DNA from: Clostridia bacterium
GTDB lineage: Bacteria > Bacillota > Clostridia > Christensenellales > Borkfalkiaceae
NCBI GenBank assembly: GCA_017445995.1
Contig: JAFSRT010000018.1
Location: 1-48,264 of the forward strand
DNA: 48,264 bases
Reading direction: 5' to 3'
The notes under the pieces are model-generated. The model had not been told where the DNA came from. It searched no databases and was given only the letters and a program-made list of their open reading frames with translations. Position numbers and translations under genes: made by a program. Of this stretch, positions 31,372 through 41,300 are shown piece after piece. How positions within the stretch are numbered: position 1 is the first letter of the stretch; every line of letters starts with the position of its first letter.

Positions 31372-33300
31372 TTATTCTTCAAAAAACGCCCTTGCGCATT
31401 GATATTCGTAATTTAAGTTTACTACGATAAGCGCACGCATTTCGGAATAGTAAGTATTGCCTTCCGTTTTATCGTTTTTCAAAATGCTTTCAAGTTCCGT
31501 CTTAACGTCTTCATAAGCGCCTTTCTTTGCGTTCTTTTCGTCTTCACTTAACTTTTTAAAGTTAGAAAGTTTATACATTTTAACGGAAACCTTCAACGCG
31601 TCCGAATATTTATTGATAAGCGAAATATTGTCTTCGCCAAGCGCTTCTTTGTTGGCTTTATTTTTAATGAATTCGTCAACCTTTGCTTTAACCTTAACTA
31701 TTTCGCTGTTCGTCGGATTGCCGTCCGCATCGAGAACGATATTGCCGTTATCGTCGGCGTCGAAAACTATTCTGCCTTTGCCGTCAAGATTATTTGCAAT
31801 CGAAACGATTTCGCCCTTTATAAATAATCCTGCGTCGCCCACTGCTTCTTCACCGATAAAGAACTGACCGCCTAAATAATAAACGTCCGTTTCCCCGTCG
31901 TCGTTAGTGTCCTTTTCTTTAACTTCACCGTTAACGTCTACGACGTTTACGTAAGAACCGCCGTTTGCACTGTTGTCGATATAGAAAATATTGCCGTTCA
32001 ATAATTTCGGTGTATACCAGTCGGTTGCTATCGTGTCTTTCGAAACGATTTCTTCTCTCGAACTAACTTCCGCCCCGTCGACCGTAAGTTTAATTCTCGC
32101 CAACTTTCCGTCGCTGTTTGCATAATACATAAAATCGCCGTCGATAAAATAGAGTTTATCAACCGTTTCCGTTTTTGCTACCGGTCTCGTTTCGGTATAT
32201 ACGTTTCCGACGAGTGTGGATTTCATTATAAGTCCGTTTTCGCTGTCAACGTAATAAACTTCCGCCGAAGATACGATAAGCGAACTGCCTTCGATATCGA
32301 AGAAAGTCTTATTTGTAAGTTCCGTCGCCGTGTTTTTAGCGATAAGGTTTTCTATCGTGTTTACGTAATACTTAACGGTCGAATTGCCGTCCTGTACGGT
32401 CGCCGTATAGAAAACTTCGTTCTTGTTTACTTTTTTGATTGCGTATTTTTCATACGTCGTTTTGTTGCCGTCTAATACGTTCACGCCGTAGAACCCGTTA
32501 TCTAACTTACCGTCGCCTACCTTATACGCGTAAACGTTATTATAGTTTTTAGTCGACCTTGTATAACCGTCTTCTTTCGCCTTTTCTTCGTCGTACTTTT
32601 CCGCATAGATTTTCGACGTGTATAAAACTACCGCGTCGCCAAGGTTTTCGGTGTCGATAAAGGTGTAAGAATCTAAATCTTCGCCGTTGGTTGCTATCGT
32701 GTTGTCGGTTTTAGCAATGGTCGTTGCCGTCTTATCGTTAAAGTTATAACTGATAAGCGACGTGGTCTTTGCATCGTAATAAACTACGTAAACTTTTCCG
32801 TCCCCACCCTTTACGAACCTGTATTCACTCGATAACGACTTAATAGTAAAATACGTCGTCGTATCCGTGCCGTCTAATTTCGTTCTGCTGAAAGTAAGGT
32901 TATTGCTTGCCGCATTGCCTTCGTAATCTTTATCGGTAGACGGCGTGCCGTAATAAACGTATCCGCCGTCGATAAATAAGCCCGATTTATAATCCGACGC
33001 AACAAAAAGTTTCGGAACGATTATGCTCGTTTTAGAAAAATCTTTCGTGGTAGCAAATAGCGCGCCTTTAACCGGCGTTCCGAACTTATTATTGTCTGTT
33101 GAATTACCTACACCGTTAATGAAATAGTAATAATTTGTCGTTTCGGCAACAAAACCGCCGTCCGTCCAAGTATCGGTAACGCTGTAATCTTTTAAGATAA
33201 CTTTATTTTTGTTCCACTTGTTGCCACAGGCAAAAAGTATTGAACCAAGCATTAAAACAAGCGTCAATAAAACTAATACTTTGATAATTTTGTTTTTCAT
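31372..33300 (-). CDS. Large lipoprotein, beta-propeller-like (DUF5050-type)
   Basis: 642 residues. The N-terminus has a lipoprotein signal (about 1-25) with lipobox ILFAC and Cys25. The body is rich in repeated strands with patterns such as YYYFINGVG, VYYVDSENGLIMKSTL and FMYANSDGKL, as in DUF5050/YncE-like propellers. Near 463 there is an EF-hand-like loop, DTNDDGETD, and near 505-520 DADDNGNIVLDADGN. These suggest Ca2+ binding. The C-terminal 110 residues are helical and charged. It is anchored outside the membrane; its ligand is unknown. It is a single-gene unit with its own promoter. Confidence 0.8.
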   Translation of the reverse strand: MKNKIIKVLVLLTLVLMLGSILFACGNKWNKNKVILKDYSVTDTWTDGGFVAETTNYYYFINGVGNSTDNNKFGTPVKGALFATTKDFSKTSIIVPKLFVASDYKSGLFIDGGYVYYGTPSTDKDYEGNAASNNLTFSRTKLDGTDTTTYFTIKSLSSEYRFVKGGDGKVYVVYYDAKTTSLISYNFNDKTATTIAKTDNTIATNGEDLDSYTFIDTENLGDAVVLYTSKIYAEKYDEEKAKEDGYTRSTKNYNNVYAYKVGDGKLDNGFYGVNVLDGNKTTYEKYAIKKVNKNEVFYTATVQDGNSTVKYYVNTIENLIAKNTATELTNKTFFDIEGSSLIVSSAEVYYVDSENGLIMKSTLVGNVYTETRPVAKTETVDKLYFIDGDFMYYANSDGKLARIKLTVDGAEVSSREEIVSKDTIATDWYTPKLLNGNIFYIDNSANGGSYVNVVDVNGEVKEKDTNDDGETDVYYLGGQFFIGEEAVGDAGLFIKGEIVSIANNLDGKGRIVFDADDNGNIVLDADGNPTNSEIVKVKAKVDEFIKNKANKEALGEDNISLINKYSDALKVSVKMYKLSNFKKLSEDEKNAKKGAYEDVKTELESILKNDKTEGNTYYSEMRALIVVNLNYEYQCARAFFEE

Positions 33301-33363
33301 AAATTCTCCGTAAACAGTAAACTTTTAAAAATTACTGAATATATATTATTACAAGTAATAAAT

Positions 33364-33392
33364 ATTATATAACATTAGTCTGATTTTTGCAA
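33364..33392 (-). promoter_or_regulatory. Promoter of the lipoprotein gene
   Basis: TTGCAA (33387-33392), 17 nt, TATAAT (33364-33369), minus strand. ACGGAG precedes ATG 33300. Confidence 0.65.
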
Positions 33393-33440
33393 TGATTTTT
33401 ATATTTTTTTTACTATTTTATTAAAAAAAGAAGGTGAAAG

Positions 33441-33704
33441 ATGGATAAATTCGGCATTTTTAATTTAATAGGTTCGCTATTTAAATATTACACGTCGTCT
33501 TATACTGCCGAAAACGGCGCGAAAAAAAGCGAGTTTGCCCCCGTCTTTTCCGCCGAAAAAGATAAAAAAAAGGAAACCCCGTCCGAAAAAAAAGCGGTTT
33601 ATCCCCCTAACGACGCGCTTTATACTACTATGAAATCGCACGACGATTTCGTGAAAAGAGTAAGCGAAAAATCAAACCCGACTAAAACGAAAAGCCAAGG
33701 CTGA
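33441..33704 (+). CDS. Small basic protein of unknown function
   Basis: 87 residues. MDKFGIFNLIGSLFKYYTSS starts with an amphipathic helix and is followed by a charged, probably disordered part (EKDKKKETPSEKKA). It has an AAGGTG ribosome site and its own terminator. The codon use resembles the neighbouring genes, so I take it as real. No family is recognised. Confidence 0.6.
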   Translation: MDKFGIFNLIGSLFKYYTSSYTAENGAKKSEFAPVFSAEKDKKKETPSEKKAVYPPNDALYTTMKSHDDFVKRVSEKSNPTKTKSQG

Positions 33705-33717
33705 TTGCCTTGGCTTT
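33691..33717. terminator. Bidirectional hairpin between small gene and rpsI
   Basis: AAAGCCAAGGC / GCCTTGGCTTT around TGATT. It contains the stop codon of the small gene and lies 12 nt beyond the rpsI stop, so it can serve both converging transcripts. Confidence 0.75.
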
Positions 33718-33728
33718 GATTGTTTTCA

Positions 33729-34142
33729 TTATCTCTTGCTGAATTGAGGAGCGCGACGCGCTTTCTTCAAGCCGTATTTCTTTCTTTCCTTCATTCTCGA
33801 ATCTCTCGTTAAAAATCCTTCTTTCTTTAAGGTTGCCCTTGTTTCAGGATCTGCTTGTAAAAGCGCACGAGCGATACCGTGACGGATAGCGCCTGCCTGA
33901 CCCGTAAATCCGCCGCCGTAAACGTTAACCATAACGTCGTACTTCGAAAGACTTTCGGTAACCTGTAAAGGTTGTTTAACGATGAACTTCAACGTGTCTA
34001 ACCCGAAGTATTCGTCTAAACTCTTTTTATTAACGGTAATCGTACCGTCGCCGGCAGGAATTAAACGGACGCGGGCGATTGCCTTTTTCCTTCTGCCCGT
34101 TCCCCAGTATTGAACTTTCTTTTTAGATGTTGCTTTTGCCAT
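33729..34142 (-). CDS. rpsI: 30S ribosomal protein S9
   Basis: 137 residues from ATG 34142 (TAGGTGG lies just upstream; a GTG at 34151 overlaps the ribosome site). [40 protein letters not shown] and the basic C-terminus [12 protein letters not shown] identify S9. Second gene of the rplM-rpsI unit, 16 nt after rplM. Confidence 0.97.
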   Translation of the reverse strand: MAKATSKKKVQYWGTGRRKKAIARVRLIPAGDGTITVNKKSLDEYFGLDTLKFIVKQPLQVTESLSKYDVMVNVYGGGFTGQAGAIRHGIARALLQADPETRATLKKEGFLTRDSRMKERKKYGLKKARRAPQFSKR

Positions 34143-34158
34143 AATTTCCACCTACCTA

Positions 34159-34590
34159 TTAAATAAGTTTGAGAACTTCAGGTTTCTGTGCCTGATGCGT
34201 GTGTTCAGGACCCTTGAATACTTTGAGTTTGGTAAGCATTTTTCTTCCGAGACTGTTTTTCGGAAGCATACCTTTAACCGCTTCGTAAACGGCAACGTCC
34301 GACTTGTTTGCCATAAGGGTTTTATATTGTATCTGTTTTAATCCGCCGATGTATCCGGTGTGATACGTGTAATATTTCTTTTCTAACTTTTTGCCTGTTA
34401 AAACTACTTTGTCGGTATTAACGACGATAACGAAATCGCCCGTGTCAACGTTAGGGGTAAACGTCGGTTTGTTTTTACCGCGAAGAATTGCGGCAACTTT
34501 CGACGCGAGACGGCCGAGAGCCATACCTTCGGCGTCGACAACGTACCACTTTCTGACTACGTCGTTTTCGTGAGCCATATATGTTTTCAT
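34159..34590 (-). CDS. rplM: 50S ribosomal protein L13
   Basis: 143 residues. [60 protein letters not shown] and the end [14 protein letters not shown] are typical. AAGGAG precedes ATG. Preceded by a structured leader, probably for feedback control by L13. Confidence 0.97.
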   Translation of the reverse strand: MKTYMAHENDVVRKWYVVDAEGMALGRLASKVAAILRGKNKPTFTPNVDTGDFVIVVNTDKVVLTGKKLEKKYYTYHTGYIGGLKQIQYKTLMANKSDVAVYEAVKGMLPKNSLGRKMLTKLKVFKGPEHTHQAQKPEVLKLI

Positions 34591-34615
34591 TTGACTTTTC
34601 TCCTTAAAAACTTTG

Positions 34616-34700
34616 TAAGCGTATATAATTTTGCACCGATTTTCACGATAATCGGCAAGGAGGGCTAATCCTTACGGCAAAAATCATTTTAAACGCTTAA
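34616..34700 (-). ncRNA. Structured 5' leader of rplM, candidate L13 leader
   Basis: TAAGCGT (34694-34700) pairs with ACGCTTA (34616-34622), closing a region with inner hairpins (GCCGTAAGGATTAGCCCTCC and CGATTATCGTGAAAATCG). L13-leader motifs at this position are known in Bacillota and give ribosomal protein feedback. I matched it by location and structure, not by a model. Confidence 0.55.
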
Positions 34701-34703
34701 TTA

Positions 34704-34733
34704 TATTACATTTTTATACGCTTTTTTGTCAAG
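34704..34733 (-). promoter_or_regulatory. Promoter of rplM-rpsI
   Basis: TTGACA (34728-34733) and TAATAT (34704-34709) with an 18-nt spacer, minus strand. Confidence 0.65.
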
Positions 34734-34840
34734 CATTTTTTTGCGTTTTTGTTATTTTTTATATATAAATTATACCGTTTTACCCGATAATACTCTCATT
34801 TCACAATATATTGTGGAAAAATTTCTTTCGGCACACAATT

Positions 34841-35572
34841 TCAGTATTCGACGGAAACAAGGCAAAGCCCCTTTGCCGAAAGCGTTCTGCCGCCGATATT
34901 TCTTCTTTTTTCGTTAAGCATCGTTTTAATCGCCTTTTCGTCTATCCGTTTTTGCCCGCACTCGACGAGTGTTCCGACGATTATTCTTACCATATTGTAT
35001 AAAAATCCGTTTCCCGTGATATAAACTTTTACGTCTTCGCCTTCTTCTTTTATCTCGACGGAATAAACCGTTCTTACGGTGGTTTTAACCGAACTACCCG
35101 ACGCGCAGAACGACTTAAAGTCGTGTTCGCCGACGAAAAGTTTTGCTACGTCTTTCATTATTTTAACGTCGGTGTCTTTTTTTATCATAACCGAATATCT
35201 TTCTTTAAGTGGCAGAATAACGTCGCTTTTATAAAGCGAATAGCAATAGGTTTTTCTTTTTGCCGTACGCGAAGCGTCGAAAGATTTTGCGACTTCTTCG
35301 CTTTTTAGTACTTTCACGCTTAACGGCAAAATAGTGTTTAACGCCTTTGCGAAATTAGACGGCGGAATAGTAGACTTTGTATCGAAATGGGCGACCTGTC
35401 CTAACGCGTGAACGCCTGCGTCCGTCCTTCCGCTACCCACCACCTTAACTTTTTCGCCCGTCAGGGAAAAAATCGCGTCTTCTATCGTTTGTTGAACGGT
35501 TGTTTTATCCGTCTGCCTTTGCCAGCCCGAAAAGTCCGTTCCGTCGTAAGAAACGGTAAGTTTTATTCTCAT
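34841..35572 (-). CDS. truA: tRNA pseudouridine synthase A
   Basis: 243 residues. VSYDGTDFSGWQRQTDKTTV, SGRTDAGVHALGQVAHFDTK with the catalytic Asp, and FLYNMVRIIVGTLVECGQ are diagnostic. It modifies U38-40 of tRNA anticodon arms. Last gene of the ECF transporter operon, overlapping ecfT by 4 nt. Confidence 0.96.
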   Translation of the reverse strand: MRIKLTVSYDGTDFSGWQRQTDKTTVQQTIEDAIFSLTGEKVKVVGSGRTDAGVHALGQVAHFDTKSTIPPSNFAKALNTILPLSVKVLKSEEVAKSFDASRTAKRKTYCYSLYKSDVILPLKERYSVMIKKDTDVKIMKDVAKLFVGEHDFKSFCASGSSVKTTVRTVYSVEIKEEGEDVKVYITGNGFLYNMVRIIVGTLVECGQKRIDEKAIKTMLNEKRRNIGGRTLSAKGLCLVSVEY

Positions 35573-36387
35573 ACGATAACCCCAAAAAAGCCGTTTAATA
35601 AAACCACGCCCGCGATAAGTCCGCCGAGGGTGATAAACCCGATTGCGTCCCTAAACGAAAAGGTCGCTTTTTTATATTTGGTTCTTTTTTTGCTACCCGC
35701 ATAGCACCTTGCGTCCATTGCGTCGGCAAGTTCGTCCGCACGCCTGAACGCACTTATCAAAAGCGGTATCAACACGGGGATAAGCGCCTTTGCCCTTTTA
35801 AAAATATTTCCGCTTTCAAAATCCGCACCCCTTGCCTTTTGTGCCTTTATAATCCTTCCCGTTTCGTTCATAAGGGTCGGAATAAACCTTAATGCGATAC
35901 TCATGATAAGCGCAAACTCGTGAACGGGGAACCTGATTACTTTAAGCGGATACAATAAAAACTCTAACCCGTCGGCAATTTCAACGGGGGACGTGGTGTA
36001 GGTAAGTAGCGACGCACCGATAACGATCAGTAATATTCTTACCGTTATATAGATAGCCGTGTAAACACCCGCGTCGGTTATTTTAATAAACCGCCACGAA
36101 AAAACGACTTTTCCCGTTTTGTTGAAAAAGACTTGTAAAACAGCCGAGAAAACGACGATAAATACTACCGCCCTGACACTCGATAAGAGTTTTGTAAACG
36201 GTATTTTAGCAAACGCCGTCGTGATTAAAATAAATAAAAAACAGAGTGCAAACCCCAAAAAATAATACTGATTAACCAAGAAAACCGCAACGATAAAAGC
36301 AATCGTTAAAAGTATTTTAACACTTGCGTTAAGGCTGTGCACGAACGATTTTGCGGGGAAGTACTGCCCGAAAGTTATGTCTTTCAT
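35569..36387 (-). CDS. ecfT: ECF transporter transmembrane protein EcfT
   Basis: 272 residues with about 5-6 hydrophobic segments. The EcfT signature FALIMSIALRFIPTLMNETG and the two Ala-Arg-Gly-type coupling helices (QKARGADFESG, ADELADAMDARCYA) that contact the ATPases are present. It forms the energising module for vitamin and metal uptake, with substrate-binding S components encoded elsewhere. Confidence 0.95.
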   Translation of the reverse strand: MKDITFGQYFPAKSFVHSLNASVKILLTIAFIVAVFLVNQYYFLGFALCFLFILITTAFAKIPFTKLLSSVRAVVFIVVFSAVLQVFFNKTGKVVFSWRFIKITDAGVYTAIYITVRILLIVIGASLLTYTTSPVEIADGLEFLLYPLKVIRFPVHEFALIMSIALRFIPTLMNETGRIIKAQKARGADFESGNIFKRAKALIPVLIPLLISAFRRADELADAMDARCYAGSKKRTKYKKATFSFRDAIGFITLGGLIAGVVLLNGFFGVIV

Positions 36388-37256
36388 ACCTTGTCCCCCT
36401 TATACCGTTTCGTATAAGAAGACACGAAATCTTCCACCGATAAATCGCTTTCTACCGTTATTCCGCACTTTTTAAGCCCGTTTTCAAGATATGCGGTCAA
36501 AGGAAGTTCCAGCCCGAGCGAAATTAGTTCTTCGCCGTTATTAAATACTTCTTTCGGCGTGCCTTCCTTAAAGATTTTTCCCTTTGAAAATACTGCGACA
36601 CGGTTGCAGTTTTCACAGATAAAGTTCATATCGTGCGATATGATTATTATCGTTTTAACGTCCTTTCCGTGCATATTTTTAAGCAGGGAAATAAACTCGC
36701 CTTTCCCCTTCGGGTCAAGCCCTACGAGCGGTTCGTCGAGAATAAGTATTTCGGGTTTTGTAACGATTACGCCTGCTATCGCTACCCGCCTTTTTTGTCC
36801 GCCCGACAGTTCAAAGGGCGATTTATCCTTAATCACGGTGTAGTCAAACCCTACCATAGTAAGGGCGTTTTTAACGAGTTCTTCCGTTTCCTTTTCGGTT
36901 ATTCCCTTAAAAAAGTTTTTAACGCCGAACGCCACGTCTTCAAAAACCGTTTCGGCAAAAAGTTGGTATTCCGAATACTGAAACACCATGCCGATTTTTG
37001 ACCTTAACGCCCGATAGTCGCACTTTTTATCCGATAGGTCGAAGTCGCCGATAACGATACTTCCCCTGTCCTTTTGCAAGCCGATAAGCCCGTTCAAGTG
37101 CTGAATAAACGTGCTTTTCCCCGAACCCGTATGCCCGATTATTCCGAAAAAGTCGCCTTCTTCTATCGTCAGGTTAAGATTATTAAGCGCTTTATAGTAT
37201 AGATCTTTACTGTTTTCGCTGTATATATACGAAAGGTCGTTTACTTTAATTTGCAT
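36384..37256 (-). CDS. ecfA2: ECF transporter ATPase A2
   Basis: 290 residues from ATG 37256, preceded by GGTGG; the longer frame upstream overlaps ecfA1 and has no support. Walker A GHTGSGKST, Q-loop FQYSEYQLFAETVFED, signature LSGGQKRR, Walker B LILDEPLVGLDP and H-loop ISHDM are intact. It pairs with EcfA1. The gene starts inside the end of ecfA1 (16-nt overlap). Confidence 0.95.
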   Translation of the reverse strand: MQIKVNDLSYIYSENSKDLYYKALNNLNLTIEEGDFFGIIGHTGSGKSTFIQHLNGLIGLQKDRGSIVIGDFDLSDKKCDYRALRSKIGMVFQYSEYQLFAETVFEDVAFGVKNFFKGITEKETEELVKNALTMVGFDYTVIKDKSPFELSGGQKRRVAIAGVIVTKPEILILDEPLVGLDPKGKGEFISLLKNMHGKDVKTIIIISHDMNFICENCNRVAVFSKGKIFKEGTPKEVFNNGEELISLGLELPLTAYLENGLKKCGITVESDLSVEDFVSSYTKRYKGDKV

Positions 37257-38065
37257 AATTCCACCAACAACCTTTCTTCCGTTAATATTCCGTCGGGAAG
37301 GGGTATTCCGTTTCGTTTTAACTTGTTTGCGATCTGCGTTGCACGGGGCAAAATCAGTCCGCAACTCTCGATTAAATCGACTTTCTTAAAAGTTTCTTCC
37401 GGCGTTCCGCAAAAAACGAGTTCGCCGTCTTTAAGCAAAAATATCTTTTTATATCCGACGATTTCTTCAATGTAGTGCGTAATATTTATTATCGTCGTGC
37501 CTTGTTCACGGTTCAGTTTTTCCGCTATACCTAATATCTCTTTTCTGCCTTTAGGGTCTAACATAGAAGTCGCTTCGTCGAGAACAAGCACTTCGGGTTT
37601 AAGTGCCAAAACACCCGCTATCGCTATTCTCTGTTTTTGCCCGCCCGAAAGCCTTTCGGGCGAACGAAACCTGAAATCTTCCATATCGACCGATTTTAAG
37701 GCAAAATCTATTCTCTTTCCTATTTCTTCCCGTTCTATTCCGAGATTTTCAGGGCCGAACGCCACGTCGTCTTCAACGATAGACGCAACGAGTTGGTTTT
37801 CGGGGTTTTGGAAAACCACGCCTACTCGCTTTCTTATCTCGAATAAGTCTTCCTTTTTGTCGGACGAAAACCCGTCCACGATAACGCTACCGCCGTCGGG
37901 TTTAATAAGAGCGTTAAAAAGTTTCGCAAGCGTACTTTTTCCGCTTCCGTTATGCCCGATTACGGCAACTTTTTCGCCCCTTTCTATCGATAAGGAAAGA
38001 TTTTTTATTGCGTCCGTCTTCTTATCGTAAGAAAAACTGACGTTTTTCAGTTCAATAAGAGCCAT
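37241..38065 (-). CDS. ecfA1: ECF transporter ATPase A1
   Basis: 274 residues from ATG 38065 (GGGGG site just upstream). Walker A GHNGSGKST, Q-loop FQNPENQLVASIVEDD, signature LSGGQKQR, Walker B VLVLDEATSMLDP and switch His in ITHYIEE. First gene of the ecfA1-ecfA2-ecfT-truA operon, ahead of rplM-rpsI as usual in Bacillota. Confidence 0.95.
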   Translation of the reverse strand: MALIELKNVSFSYDKKTDAIKNLSLSIERGEKVAVIGHNGSGKSTLAKLFNALIKPDGGSVIVDGFSSDKKEDLFEIRKRVGVVFQNPENQLVASIVEDDVAFGPENLGIEREEIGKRIDFALKSVDMEDFRFRSPERLSGGQKQRIAIAGVLALKPEVLVLDEATSMLDPKGRKEILGIAEKLNREQGTTIINITHYIEEIVGYKKIFLLKDGELVFCGTPEETFKKVDLIESCGLILPRATQIANKLKRNGIPLPDGILTEERLLVELCKLK

Positions 38066-38112
38066 AAGCCCCCCTTTTTCGTCAAATGCGTTTGCTATCT
38101 GCGAATAAAGAT

Positions 38113-38141
38113 AGTATATCAAAAAAACAAAATTTTTACAA
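38113..38141 (-). promoter_or_regulatory. Promoter of the ECF transporter operon
   Basis: TTGTAA (38136-38141), 17 nt, TATACT (38113-38118), minus strand. Confidence 0.6.
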
Positions 38142-38242
38142 CTATAACGCACCGCTTTTTTCTTCCTTCCCTTTTATTCGGGTTATTTTCGCCCTTATTT
38201 TCATCAATATCGTTTTTAATAAAAAGAAATATATTTTTTCTA

Positions 38243-38272
38243 TTGACTATTCCGTTTATTTTATTGTATAAT
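38243..38272 (+). promoter_or_regulatory. Promoter of nifJ
   Basis: TTGACT (38243-38248), 18 nt, TATAAT (38267-38272). The leader to ATG 38341 is about 60 nt and contains GGAGG at 38325-38329. Confidence 0.75.
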
Positions 38273-38340
38273 ATCGTTTGGTAAATATATATAGATAAAT
38301 ATAAATATTTATAATAAAACACATGGAGGATATTTATTCT

Positions 38341-41300
38341 ATGAAGAAAATGACTATCGACGGCAATACTGCCGCCAGCCATGTTGCCTACGCCTTTTCC
38401 GAAGTTGCCGCTATCTACCCGATAACGCCTTCTTCCCCTATGGCGGAAGTTGCCGACGAATGGGCAACCGCAGGCAGAACTAATATGTGGGGGCAAAAAG
38501 TACGCATTGCGGAAATGCAGTCCGAAGGTGGCGCGGCAGGCGCTGTTCACGGAAGCCTTTGCGCCGGCGCTTTGACCACCACTTACACAGCGTCGCAAGG
38601 TTTGCTCCTTATGATTCCTAATATGTACAAGATTTCGGGCGAACTTATGCCGTCCGTTTTCCACGTTTCGGCTCGTGCCCTTGCCGCTCACTCGCTCAAC
38701 ATTTTCGGCGACCATGCGGACGTTATGGCTTGCCGTCAGACAGGGTTTGCGATGCTGTGCGACTCTTCCGTTCAGGAAGTTATGGACCTTGCACTCGTTG
38801 CTCACTTATCGACGCTTAAAGCGAAAGTTCCGTTCATCAATTTCTTCGACGGGTTCAGAACGTCTCACGAAGTCGCTAAAATCGACATATGGGACGAAGC
38901 GGACGACTACAAAGAAATTCGCGATATCTGTGCCGAAGTCGGACTCGACGCGGACATTAAAGACTTTAAGTCCCGCGCGTTAAACCCTGAACACCCTATC
39001 CAGAAAGGTACGGCTCAAAACGGCGACACCTATTTCCAGAACAGGGAAACGGCGAACAGTTATTATCAGGCAACGCCTGCTATCGTTCAGAAGATGATGG
39101 ACGTTGTTTCTTCGCATTGCGGAAGAAAATATCACTTGTTCGATTACGTCGGCGATCCTAATGCGGAAGAAGTTATCGTCGCTATGGGTTCGGGTTGCGA
39201 AACCATCGAAGAATCTATCAACAAACTCAACGCTATGGGCAAGAAATACGGGCTTGTTAAAGTTCGTTTATACCGTCCTTTCGTTGCGGACGCTTTCGTT
39301 GCCGCGCTTCCTAAATCGACGAAGAAAATCGCCGTATTAGACAGAACGAAAGAACCGGGGTCTCTCGGCGAACCGCTTTATCTCGACGTATGTTCGGCTT
39401 TGTTCGAAAAGGGCTTTACTTCGGCGACCGTCGTTGGCGGCAGATACGGTTTAGGTTCGAAAGAATTTACGCCGTCTATGGTTCTTGCGGTTTATAAAAA
39501 CCTTGAAAAAGACCAACCGAAAAACCACTTTACCATCGGTATTTACGAAGACGTTACCAACTCGTCTTTGGATTTCTCGGAAAAATTCGACGCTGCGCCT
39601 GCTGGTTCGACTTCGTGTAAGTTCTACGGGCTCGGTTCGGACGGAACGGTTGGTGCTAATAAAAACTCTATCAAGATTATCGGCGACCACACGGACAAGC
39701 ACGCACAGGCTTATTTCTTCTACGACAGTAAGAAATCGGGCGGTATCACCGTTTCGCATTTAAGATTCGGCGACACCCCTATCCAGTCGGAATACCTTAT
39801 CGATTCGGCGGACTTCGTTCAATGTTCTAACCCTTCGTATATTACCCGTTACGATATGACGAGTGATATAAAGGAAGGCGGTACGTTCCTTGTAAACACG
39901 AACGCGACGACCGTTGAAGCGTTGGAAGAGTTTTTACCTGCACAGGTAAAACGCGATATCGCGAACAAGAATATCAATCTCTACGTTATCGACGCAATCA
40001 AGATTGCGGGGGCGTTAGGGCTTAAAGGAAGAACCAACACCATTTTACAGTCGGCTTTCTTCCGTGTTAATCCGCAGATAATGCCTTACGATAAAGCGGT
40101 TGAATATATGAAATATATGGCTAAAAAGTCCTTCGCGAGAAAGGGCGACGCAGTCGTTCAGATGAACTACGACGCTATCGATTCCGCTGCGGGCGACAAC
40201 CTTATTAAAATCGACGTTCCGTCTTCGTGGAAAACCGCTACGACGGGCGCGCAGATGATTGAAGGACACGCGGACAAGTATTATCAGGAAATCATTAAGC
40301 CTATCCTTTACTTAAAGGGCGATACGCTTAAATCTTCGCAGTTTAACGCCGACGGGTCAGTTCCTACGGGCACGACCAAGTTCGAAAAGCGCGGCGTTGC
40401 GGTAACCGTTCCGCAAATAGATATCAACAAATGTATTCAATGCGGTAACTGTTCGTTCGTTTGCCCGCACGCTTGTTTAAGACCTGCGCTCGTTAAAGAC
40501 GGTGCGGAAAAACCTATTTCGTTCGTCGGCAAACCTGCTATCGGACTTCCTGGATACGAATATAAAATGCAGGTTTCCCCGCTCGACTGTATGGGTTGCG
40601 GTGTTTGCGCTACCGTTTGTCCTGTTAAAGACGGCGGTGCTATCACTATGGTTCCGTTCGCTAAATCTATCGAAAACGGCGAAGACAAAAACTGGGATTT
40701 CGCGGTAGAACTTCCTGACGCGGACACTTCCAAGTTCAGAAAAGATACGGTTAAGGGTTGTCAGTTCTGCACTCCGCTCTTCGAATTTTCGGGTGCGTGC
40801 GCGGGCTGTGGCGAAACTCCTTACGTTAAAGTTATCACGCAGTTGTTCGGCGAAGATATGATTATCGCCAACGCAACGGGTTGTTCGTCTATCTACGGCG
40901 GTTCTTCCCCTACCTGTCCTTACACCAAGAACAAGGAAGGCAAAGGTCCTGCTTGGGCTAACTCGTTGTTTGAAGACAATGCGGAATTCGGGTTCGGTAT
41001 GAATCTCGCCTACTCGGCAAGAAGAAACGCTTTAAAAGAAAAGGTTATCGCCTTCGCTAATGCGGACGCTTCGGCGAAAGACGCCGCCGACAAGTGGATT
41101 GCCGAATTCGACAACAGAGAAGCAAGCAAAGTTGCATCGAAAGAACTTCTCGCTATCGCGGAAAAATCTTCCGCACCGGAAGCAAAAGCAATTATCGAAG
41201 AAAAAGACTGCTTGTCTAAAAAATCCGTTTGGATTTTCGGTGGCGACGGCTGGGCTTACGATATCGGCTACGGCGGATTAGACCACGTTTTGGCGTCCGG

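Noticed and set aside
37257..37364. Upstream extension of ecfA2
   Set aside because: It lies inside the ecfA1 coding region, lacks a ribosome site and is not conserved-looking; ATG 37256 follows GGTGG.
38119..38805. Minus-strand ORF overlapping the nifJ start
   Set aside because: Most of it is antisense to the conserved N-terminus of nifJ, and the rest is intergenic.
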